DNA of 7,366 nucleotides, taken from the NCBI GenBank assembly GCA_964643255.1, contig CAZXSM010000090.1, positions 1-7,366 of the forward strand, written 5' to 3'. The notes below the pieces were generated by a model. That model ran no database searches and had not been told where the DNA came from. It saw nothing but the letters and a program-made list of their open reading frames with translations. Below are positions 1-5,819 of the stretch, in pieces; positions within the stretch are counted from its first letter, which is position 1, and every line of letters starts with the position of its first letter. This DNA comes from JAAYRG01 sp964643255 (lineage in GTDB: Bacteria > Bacillota > Clostridia > Lachnospirales > Lachnospiraceae). Position numbers and translations under genes: made by a program.

Positions 1-97
1 TCATCTTTTCGAATATCAAATCTTCTATTTGTGCTGGTAATGTATCGTAATCCATCCCTACCATGAAATCGGTCTTAGTTCCTTGGTAAATCAACAT
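1..97 (-). CDS. N-terminal fragment of a gene leaving the window; possibly DUF2075-type ATPase/helicase
   Basis: Reading leftward, an ATG at 97-95 opens a frame of 32 codons with no stop before the window edge. It is preceded by an excellent ribosome binding site, AAGGAGG at 112-106, with an 8-nt spacer, so the start is well supported. The peptide begins MLIYQGTKTDFMVGMDYDTL. The opening M-(I/L)-(V/I)-Y-x-G/A-T-K followed by F and an acidic stretch resembles, from memory, the N-terminus of DUF2075 proteins, P-loop ATPases of helicase character often found in defence or accessory regions. That match rests on a short stretch, the ATPase motifs lie outside the window, and it could be another family. 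The existence of the gene is much surer than its identity. Confidence 0.55.
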   Translation of the reverse strand, partial: MLIYQGTKTDFMVGMDYDTLPAQIEDLIFEKM

Positions 98-142
98 TTA
101 TAATTCCTCCTTATATAATGTTCAGGTTGCTATAAATTTTTA

Positions 143-156
143 ACAATGTAAGTTGT
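143..156. promoter_or_regulatory. Dyad ACAA-TGTAAG-TTGT, copy 1 of 2
   Basis: ACAA (143-146) and TTGT (153-156) are complementary arms around the 6-nt core TGTAAG. The same core with slightly different but still complementary arms recurs at 262-277. It lies about 46 bp upstream of the leftward gene start at 97, a position that would suit an operator. The arms are short and the region AT-rich, so chance is possible. Confidence 0.25.
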
Positions 157-261
157 GTATAATACATATTATAATATATATAATTAAACTATGGAAGGAT
201 ATCTCATATCTAATAGAACGCAGGTCTTCAATATAACTTCAGTAATAACTCCAAACTCTGA

Positions 262-277
262 CATAATGTAAGTTATG
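262..277. promoter_or_regulatory. Dyad CATAA-TGTAAG-TTATG, copy 2 of 2
   Basis: CATAA (262-266) and TTATG (273-277) flank the same TGTAAG core as the dyad at 143-156, giving a shared AATGTAAGTT exactly 120 bp away. Between the copies one arm pair changes from C/G (144/155) to T/A (264/275), which preserves pairing. This is suggestive of a protein-binding or structured site, but not proof. Confidence 0.25.
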
Positions 278-587
278 AGTATATTGTAACAAATAAATGT
301 ATGTATTTCCATATTTTTCTAATAATATTCATGTTTCTATTTTATTTTGATATGATTCTAAACATAGATAGGATAATAACAAAATAAAGAAGAATAAATT
401 TATAAGGTGAAAAAGGTTCTGCTTGTTTCCTTATTTATGAGTTTTCTCAACCAGTTTCTCTTACTCTTTCATATATTATAATTTTCCATTACTTATCACC
501 ATTTAACACTAACAGCATACTCTAATATTAGAAGAACTAAAGTCTCATAAAATTAACATAATATAAATATAAAGGGAGTGTTCAAGA

Positions 588-971
588 TTGCCTACAATTT
601 ATCTTAGTCCAAGTAAGCAAGAACATAATATAGGATATGGTGATTACGGTTCTGAAGAAAAGCGTATGAACCAAATAACAGATGTTGTAACTAGATATTT
701 AGATGAAACTGAAATAACATATTATAGAAATGACCCTAGTATGACAATTGATCAAATTGCTAACGACTCAAATTCTAAAAATCCTGATATACATTTTGCA
801 ATACATTCTAATGCCGGTGGTGGAACTGGAGCGGAATGCTGGATATATGATTGGGGTGGAGAAAGAGAAAGATTTGCTAGAATTATATATAATAGAATCT
901 CTAATATTACTCCTATGGAAGACCGAGGCATTAAATTAAGCTCTAAAGCAACCGCCTTAGAGCTTAATTAG
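588..971 (+). CDS. C-terminally truncated N-acetylmuramoyl-L-alanine amidase (amidase_3 family), probable remnant
   Basis: The 127-residue product resembles the N-terminal two thirds of zinc-dependent amidase_3 enzymes, which cut the bond between muramic acid and L-alanine in peptidoglycan. Candidate zinc ligands are H13 in SPSKQEHN, E24 in EEKRMN and H73 in the typical AIHSNAGGG segment; the DRGIK segment at 112-116 also fits. The domain normally continues for about 50 or more residues, including a strand with the catalytic glutamate (pattern VEVAFH), but here a TAG follows LELN. None of the downstream frames restores that strand before 1029. The start is a TTG supported by GGGAGTG (574-580) with 7-nt spacing. 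There is no signal peptide, as is common in prophage or sporulation-type amidases of this group. It is probably inactive. The family is clear; whether it is expressed is unknown. Confidence 0.75.
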   Translation: MPTIYLSPSKQEHNIGYGDYGSEEKRMNQITDVVTRYLDETEITYYRNDPSMTIDQIANDSNSKNPDIHFAIHSNAGGGTGAECWIYDWGGERERFARIIYNRISNITPMEDRGIKLSSKATALELN

Positions 972-1029
972 ATTTAGGTCATACACTTTTAGGATTTATA
1001 ATAAGTCTGACCCTTATATTATTACATTA

Positions 1030-2187
1030 TCAATAACTATCCGACGTATCAAAAACAATATCCTCTACATCTTTCTTAGCCTTAGAATTTTTACGTTTCT
1101 CATTCAACTTCTCAAGGAATAAATCTTCATCAATTGGCAGATTTACGGCCTTATCTAGCCAAGACGACAAATGCATTGCATTAGATAACTCAAGACCACG
1201 AATACCTTCTACACCTTCGGCAATAAGAGGTATCCCACGAAGAATTTTACCTGCAAATGCTTCAAGAACTCCAAGGTGCTGAGGATTTTGTCCATCAGTT
1301 TCAATTTCTATGAATTGCCCACTTGGCTTTGCAAAGCCTTCTTTTGAATTAAAGCAAAATTCACGCTCACTAACCTCTAGTTCATAAACTGATAATTCAT
1401 CATTCTCACAAACGATTTTTGCCTTCTCTAGGGTAATTTCAAATCTATTTGTACCTGGAGCATCACCTGTCGTAGTAATAAATACACCAGTGGCACCATT
1501 CTCAAACTCCATATAAGATGTAACATCATCTTCTACTTCGATATCATGCCACTTTCCTTCATGACAATAAGAATGAACCATGGTTGGCATTCCACAAATC
1601 CATTGTAAGAGGTCTAGGTTATGAGGACATTGGTTTAACAAGACTCCTCCACCTTCACCTTCCCAAGTAGCCCTCCAGCCCCCTGAATCATAATATATTT
1701 GTGTTCTGTACCAGTCTGTGATAATCCAGTTAACTCTTTTGATTTGTCCGTAATTACCACTATGGACCAATTCGTGCATCTTTCGGTAGACATGATTAGT
1801 TCTTTGATTAAACATCATGCCGAAAACTAAGTCTTTACTTTGTGCCACTTCATTCATTTCACGTACTTGCTTTGTATATACTCCTGCCGGCTTTTCACTT
1901 AATGCATGTAGATTATTATTAAAGGCTTCTATTACTAACCTTGGATGATCATAGTGGGGTGTAGCAATTAATACTGCATCTATAAGTCCTGATTTCATCA
2001 TATCTGTTGCATCATCAAAGACTTTAACTGTATCCGGCAGATTATCTTTACACCACTGTCTTCTAGATTCTTGTATATCACATACCGCAGTTAATTCCAT
2101 ATCTTTAACTTGTCCATCTACAATACTCTTAGCATGAGAACTTCCCATGTTACCTATACCAATGATTCCCATTCTTACCTTGTTCAT
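1030..2187 (-). CDS. Gfo/Idh/MocA family NAD(P)-dependent sugar dehydrogenase (free-standing)
   Basis: The 385-residue cytoplasmic protein has an N-terminal Rossmann fold with G10-x-G12-x-x-G15 in GIGNMG, then the family's EKP motif at 98-100, whose lysine K99 is a catalytic or substrate-binding residue in relatives. The C-terminal alpha/beta domain carries GEGGGVLLNQCPHNLDL at about 177-193, with candidate catalytic H189. The usual Asp of the D-x-G-x-H pattern is replaced by N185-Q186. The segment TDWYRTQIYYDSGGW (157-171) is typical of a clade that includes dehydrogenases forming or reducing 3-keto sugars and glycosides, such as DgpA-like and YcjS-like proteins; that placement is from memory. 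It is the last gene of the operon, 50 bp after the epimerase gene, with a GGTGGG ribosome binding site and 7-nt spacing before ATG 2187. The C-terminal 35 residues are a charged tail. The direction of the reaction and the substrate are not readable from sequence. Confidence 0.88.
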   Translation of the reverse strand: MNKVRMGIIGIGNMGSSHAKSIVDGQVKDMELTAVCDIQESRRQWCKDNLPDTVKVFDDATDMMKSGLIDAVLIATPHYDHPRLVIEAFNNNLHALSEKPAGVYTKQVREMNEVAQSKDLVFGMMFNQRTNHVYRKMHELVHSGNYGQIKRVNWIITDWYRTQIYYDSGGWRATWEGEGGGVLLNQCPHNLDLLQWICGMPTMVHSYCHEGKWHDIEVEDDVTSYMEFENGATGVFITTTGDAPGTNRFEITLEKAKIVCENDELSVYELEVSEREFCFNSKEGFAKPSGQFIEIETDGQNPQHLGVLEAFAGKILRGIPLIAEGVEGIRGLELSNAMHLSSWLDKAVNLPIDEDLFLEKLNEKRKNSKAKKDVEDIVFDTSDSY

Positions 2188-2237
2188 ATATATCCCACCT
2201 TCATTTAGATTTTGATTTTTACCAACGATACTCTATC

Positions 2238-2996
2238 TTACTTAAGTCCAAGCTCAGACAGATTTTTATAACTTTTTTCCAAACAATCAAAGGGACTTGT
2301 ATAGCATGTGTCTTGTTCTACAAGTAAATACTTTGCATTTGTATCTTTAAGGGCTTCTATTATTCCTTGGAAGTTCATATTACCTTCTAGTACTGGTGCC
2401 ATTCGCTGTTCCCAGCCTTTTACCGTCATATCTTTTAAATGTACACATGGAATTCTATCCTTTAATATTCCAATCCATTCAATTACATCAGCTCCTGCTG
2501 CTTGCACCCAGTATATGTCTAGTGTAATTCCAAGTTCCTCTGGAGTAAAAGAATCTATTAACTTTTCAATAAGCCTTTGACCATTTATCTTTTCAAACTC
2601 AAAGTTATGATTATGGTACATAAATAACTTGCCAGAGTTAGCAATCTTCTTAATAGGGTCACTAAAATCTTCAACAAAATATTGGAACCATTCAGGGTTT
2701 GTGTATTTATCAGTCATCATGCCTAAACCAATATAGTCACAGCCAAGAATATCATGTTCTTCAATTAGTTTATCTGTATCATATAAGATACGATTTATAT
2801 CACTATGTGTAAGAACAATTTGCAGTCCATACTTATCACATATTTCACGGATTCTTTCTGGTTTGATATCTTTGCCAATTGCGGAAATTTGTACAGTGGT
2901 ATAACCAATTTCACTTATCTTTTTAATTGTACGTTCAAAGTCTCTTTCATTTTGTATATAATCTCTTACAGTAAAAAGTTGTGCTCCCAGTATCAT
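2238..2996 (-). CDS. TIM-barrel sugar phosphate isomerase/epimerase-like protein (AP endonuclease 2 superfamily)
   Basis: The 252-residue protein spans one full xylose-isomerase-like TIM barrel. It starts MILGAQLFTVRD, a standard first strand for this family. Candidate metal-site residues at the barrel mouth are D160 (ITLDIYW), H186 (CVHLKD) and E227 (LLVEQD). The position that is Glu in many relatives (ENH pattern) is H128 in YHNHNFEF, as in a large subclade of these proteins. Family members act as epimerases, isomerases, dehydratases, or as lyases and hydratases in 3-keto-glycoside breakdown. The gene starts 2 nt after the stop of the fusion gene; its GGAGGG site (3008-3003) lies across the end of that gene, so the two are probably translationally coupled. 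Given two dehydrogenase domains in the same operon, a step on a keto-sugar intermediate is the best inference. Confidence 0.87.
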   Translation of the reverse strand: MILGAQLFTVRDYIQNERDFERTIKKISEIGYTTVQISAIGKDIKPERIREICDKYGLQIVLTHSDINRILYDTDKLIEEHDILGCDYIGLGMMTDKYTNPEWFQYFVEDFSDPIKKIANSGKLFMYHNHNFEFEKINGQRLIEKLIDSFTPEELGITLDIYWVQAAGADVIEWIGILKDRIPCVHLKDMTVKGWEQRMAPVLEGNMNFQGIIEALKDTNAKYLLVEQDTCYTSPFDCLEKSYKNLSELGLK

Positions 2997-2998
2997 AT

Positions 2999-4852
2999 TT
3001 AACCCTCCATTATTTCAATAAACGCCTTATACGCTGTCATAAATGCGACCCTTCCATCATTCATATCATTTCCTATAGCTGATTCTTCACCTTCACGTTC
3101 CAATTCTTTCAAGCCTTCAAAATCATGTAAATGGGGCTCTAAACTGTAGAACCCATTATAATTATCCACTTTTAAAAGGTTAACAATCTCGGATATATGG
3201 CCGTCACCCATTCCTGCAGGTACAACCTTATGATTTTCTTTTAATGCATCCTTAATGTGAATATAAGCTATATAAGGTCTTAATACCTTGAATGCTTCAA
3301 GTGTGTCTTGGTCACTTTGTATAAAGTTTGCAAAATCAAATATAAGCTTGAAGTTATCACTGTATAAAGTTTCAGCGATTTCTTTACAGCGATTAGCTGT
3401 ATCACCATATATACCCTTTTCATTTTCATGAAGGAGAATTATGTTTTGATCCTTAGCATATGAAGTCATGCGTTTAAGACGCCTAAAGACTTCATCCTTA
3501 TAATTTTCAGCAATTTTACCTTGAGGAATATAGAAACTAAAGATCCTAATATAATCAGTTTCAAATATTTTTGCTAAGTCTACTACATGACTAAACAGCT
3601 TAAAATGTTCTTCAAAGTCATCCGTTATACTAATCTTACCAATAGGTGAACCAATAGCAGAAACCTTAATATTATCTTTATCTAACCTATCTTTTAATTC
3701 TTTTGCCTCTTCAATAGAGTATTCACTAATATTCTTTCCATAAGCACTTCTTAATTCTAGGTATGACATATTACATTCCTGCAATACACTAATTTGCCTG
3801 TCTAAGTCAGGATCAATTTCATCTGCAAATCCTGACAACTTGTATTTTTTATCAAACATAATTGTATCCTTTCTTTTTGCTGACTCATATATATCCATGG
3901 TTAATGAAAATGTATCTTTAACGCTTTCAACATTTACAGCAAACTTTTCCCCTAACTTTACTTTATCATAGAATTCATTGATTAGTAAAAGATGACCATT
4001 ACCCCAGTAACTTTTTCCTATATTTTTTTCATGACAATTAATTTCTTTTCTGCTTCTGTCTTTATATATTATGGTTATGAAATCTTCTTCCAATCTTATT
4101 GTAGCATTTTCACAAGTAATTTCGATAAGGCATGGAGCATCAATAGAATAGGCATTTGTTGCATAAAAAATAACAGGACATTTGTCAAATTCAATATAAG
4201 CCTCTAGTGTATCTTCCACTTCAATAGTTCCCTTTAAACTATGATTATGTATAGAAGCTTCAGTCCATTTGGGTTTACCTAGGAATTGAACTAACAAGTC
4301 AAGGGTGTGAATTGCCTGATTTATAAGTACTCCTCCACCTTCTTTTTGCCAGGTGCCTTTCCATTTACTACTCTTATAATAGGTCTCAGGACGATTCCAT
4401 GTAATAAATGCTCTTGCACCAACGATTTCTCCCATTTCAGACTTGGCGAATATTTCTTTTACTTGCTTTACACCATTATTATATCTGTTTTGAAAGCAAA
4501 AACCTAGCTGCTTGTCTGATTTTACCCTTTCTAATAATTCAAATTGCTCACGGGAAATTGCAGGAGGCTTTTCCATTAGTACATGAATATCTTTCTCTAA
4601 TGCATACACAGCCATTGGAACGTGAAGATCATGAGGTATACAGATGTGTAATATATCTATTTCTTCATTTTCTACCATATCCTCTAATGATGTGTAGGTG
4701 TTAATATTATTCTTGTTATAGGATTCAGCAAAAGATATAGCTTTATTCTCATCTATATCTGCAACAGCAATTAGCCTAGAATCTTTCATGCCACTAATAA
4801 CTTCTGCATGCATACTCGCTATTGACCCGCATCCTACAATTGCACTTTTCAT
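2999..4852 (-). CDS. Fusion protein: Gfo/Idh/MocA sugar dehydrogenase + TIM-barrel sugar isomerase/epimerase
   Basis: The 617-residue protein joins two enzymes in one frame. Residues 1 to about 331 are a Gfo/Idh/MocA dehydrogenase: nucleotide-binding G7-x-G9-x-x-A12, EKP at 94-96 with K95, and KEGGGVLINQAIHTLDL at 170-186 with candidate catalytic H182. Residues 332-617 are a complete xylose-isomerase-like barrel beginning MFDKKYKLSGFADEIDPDLD, which reads like the native N-terminus of a stand-alone family member. Its candidate metal ligands are E476 (HENEKG), D506 (FDFANF), H532 (IHIKD) and E572 (SLEPH). No stop or frame change separates the halves, and no good ribosome binding site precedes M332, so this is a true fusion. 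It is the first gene of the operon, with AGGAGA about 8 nt before ATG 4852 and a 21-bp palindrome further upstream. The two domains probably pass a keto intermediate from dehydrogenase to barrel; the sugar is unknown. Confidence 0.88.
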   Translation of the reverse strand: MKSAIVGCGSIASMHAEVISGMKDSRLIAVADIDENKAISFAESYNKNNINTYTSLEDMVENEEIDILHICIPHDLHVPMAVYALEKDIHVLMEKPPAISREQFELLERVKSDKQLGFCFQNRYNNGVKQVKEIFAKSEMGEIVGARAFITWNRPETYYKSSKWKGTWQKEGGGVLINQAIHTLDLLVQFLGKPKWTEASIHNHSLKGTIEVEDTLEAYIEFDKCPVIFYATNAYSIDAPCLIEITCENATIRLEEDFITIIYKDRSRKEINCHEKNIGKSYWGNGHLLLINEFYDKVKLGEKFAVNVESVKDTFSLTMDIYESAKRKDTIMFDKKYKLSGFADEIDPDLDRQISVLQECNMSYLELRSAYGKNISEYSIEEAKELKDRLDKDNIKVSAIGSPIGKISITDDFEEHFKLFSHVVDLAKIFETDYIRIFSFYIPQGKIAENYKDEVFRRLKRMTSYAKDQNIILLHENEKGIYGDTANRCKEIAETLYSDNFKLIFDFANFIQSDQDTLEAFKVLRPYIAYIHIKDALKENHKVVPAGMGDGHISEIVNLLKVDNYNGFYSLEPHLHDFEGLKELEREGEESAIGNDMNDGRVAFMTAYKAFIEIMEG

Positions 4853-4873
4853 ATTATAATCTCTCCTATCTAA

Positions 4874-4898
4874 ATCATAGTGTAAAGTCTTTACACTA
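4874..4898 (-). promoter_or_regulatory. 21-bp perfect palindrome with overlapping -10-like box: probable operator of the sugar operon
   Basis: Arms TAGTGTAAAG (4878-4887) and CTTTACACTA (4889-4898) are perfectly complementary around a single T at 4888. The palindrome sits about 26 bp upstream of the fusion gene start. On the minus strand a TATGAT box (4879-4874) overlaps its edge by two bases, so a bound repressor would block it. A transcript from that box would have a very short leader that still contains the AGGAGA site. No convincing -35 lies 16-18 bp upstream. The GTGTA...TACAC arms loosely resemble some GntR-family (YtrA-type) sites; no regulator is encoded in the window. Confidence 0.5.
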
Positions 4899-5024
4899 AC
4901 TTTTTATCTTCTTTATTAGCAAACTTTTATCTACTCTGAAATTATCATTAAATATATCTTAACAAATATAAGAAGATAATGGAATGTTATTTATTAATTG
5001 CATATCTCCCTGGCATGACATTTT

Positions 5025-5096
5025 AAAAAAGGCTCTATAATAATTGCTTGGATGAATTAATATAATTCTTCATTCCAACAATAATTATAGAACCTT
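5025..5096 (-). terminator. Long imperfect hairpin followed by a T-tract on the minus strand
   Basis: Outer arms 5029-5046 and 5079-5096 pair at 16 of 18 positions, and inner segments TTGGA (5048-5052) with TCCAA (5074-5078) and GAATTA with TAATTC continue the fold. On the minus strand the stem is followed by TTTTTT (5030-5025), so it can act as a Rho-independent terminator for the lipoprotein remnant ending at 5207. The stem is much longer than a standard terminator, so a small mobile hairpin element is an alternative; I see no flanking target duplication. Confidence 0.5.
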
Positions 5097-5206
5097 GTTT
5101 CCTTTAATGGCATTATAAATGTATAATATGTATGAACATCCTTGGGTAGGGATAGGTCTTTCCTGTAAATACTTATATACTAGGTCTGACACAAAATTAT
5201 GGTAAA

Positions 5207-5632
5207 CTAATCATATATAAATTCAACACTTTCAATTTTGTTAACTACATCTTCATCATTACCCGGTACGATATTTACTGTTTCGGCATTATCTAGTACT
5301 TCTTGGGTGTATTCACGATAGCCTTCTTCTGATTGGTCTTCTTGATGCCAATGTGACGGTAATGGATAAATAGTGATGCTACCATCGCCATGTGAAGTAT
5401 AAGTAATAGATCCTTGTGCTGTAAATTCTCCAGATAAATGTGTTACATCGTATGGATAATCCAAAGAACCATCACTATAACCAGCAATAGGTGATCCTGC
5501 AGGGAAATGTGAGACGTAAATTAGAGTCTTCTTTTAATTCTGCATCTTCAAACTGCCTACCTTGTACTGAATCAGCTTGCCCACAGCCAACTAAAAATAA
5601 TAAGATTAAAAGCAATAAAGGTATTATCTTTA
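5207..5632 (-). pseudogene. Lipoprotein pseudogene, start codon lost and frameshifted
   Basis: Two adjacent reading frames on the minus strand make one recognisable product. The upstream frame (about 5629 to 5514) reads DLKIIPLLLLILLFLVGCGQ, a lipoprotein signal with lipobox LVGC (Cys codon 5585-5583), followed by ADSVQGRQFEDAELKEDSN. The downstream frame (about 5512 to 5207) continues SHFPAGSPIAGYSDGSLDYPYD and ends VEFIYD, then TAG. Moving between them needs one base skipped near 5513. The signal peptide has no start codon: an in-frame TAA lies just before it, and the DNA upstream is a fragment of an unrelated gene. The 85-codon frame beginning at TTG 5464 has no ribosome binding site and is only the tail. 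The mature part would be an acidic secreted protein of about 120 residues that I do not recognise. It was once a membrane-anchored extracellular lipoprotein and is probably now non-functional. Confidence 0.65.
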
Positions 5633-5701
5633 AATCTTTTTATATAATTCTAAGGCTTTTAAACTGTTTTTTACTACAAAATCAATTTCTGTACCTTTCA
5701 T
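5633..5701 (-). pseudogene. N-terminal remnant of a VOC/glyoxalase-family gene
   Basis: ATG 5701-5699, preceded by a strong GGAGG ribosome binding site with a short AT spacer, opens a frame of only 23 codons, MKGTEIDFVVKNSLKALELY then KKI, stopping at TAA 5632-5630. From memory this matches the start of clostridial VOC (vicinal oxygen chelate, PhnB/glyoxalase-like) proteins, where SLKALELYEKIF leads into the first metal-binding fold. The remaining 100 or more residues are absent. Beyond the junction the DNA encodes a lipoprotein signal in another frame. The expression signals survive but the product would be a non-functional peptide. Confidence 0.5.
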
Positions 5702-5819
5702 AATTTTTTCCTCCATTTATAGTTATACGTCTTATATAATTCTATATTAGGTGTCTTATTATGTATTATCCTTACAATATAGCTTATGTATATAAAGGAT
5801 GTCTCTTAAACTTGAATTT

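Larger units (their letters stand above)
98..587. other. Long AT-rich intergenic region between divergent genes
   Basis: About 490 bp separate the divergent starts of the leftward gene (ATG at 97) and the rightward amidase remnant (TTG at 588). It is very AT-rich and I see no convincing protein gene. It contains two related dyads (143-156 and 262-277, listed separately) and should hold promoters for both flanking genes, but no clean -35/-10 pair stands out. A 24-codon GTG-started hydrophobic frame at 407-481 lacks a ribosome binding site. Confidence 0.5.

Noticed and set aside
407..481. GTG-started 24-codon hydrophobic frame (MKKVLLVSLFMSF...) in the left intergenic region
   Set aside because: It looks a little like a signal peptide, but has no ribosome binding site, is very short and leads into no longer frame.
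748..939. Second plus-strand frame inside the amidase remnant
   Set aside because: It overlaps the amidase in another frame; the amidase frame contains the family motifs.
976..1012. GGTCA...TGACC ends, and a similar AGGTCTGACAC at 5182-5191, as insertion sequence ends
   Set aside because: Only about five complementary bases, no transposase anywhere in the window and no target duplication, so an insertion sequence cannot be supported.
2308..4704. Several plus-strand frames of 65-98 codons inside the sugar operon
   Set aside because: They are antisense shadows of well-supported coding sequence and lack family-like composition and ribosome binding sites.
5207..5464. 85-codon frame starting at TTG 5464 as an independent gene
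   Set aside because: No ribosome binding site precedes the TTG, and the same frame plus the adjacent one reads as a single lipoprotein with a lipobox upstream, so it is the tail of a pseudogene.
5491..5703. Plus-strand frames over 5491-5703 and 5761-5994
   Set aside because: They lie antisense to the VOC/lipoprotein remnant and to the LprI-type lipoprotein, have no ribosome binding site and no recognisable domain.
5640..5744. 13-bp direct repeat TTATATAATTCTA at 5640-5652 and 5732-5744
   Set aside because: Very AT-rich and short; expected by chance in this base composition and without further structure.
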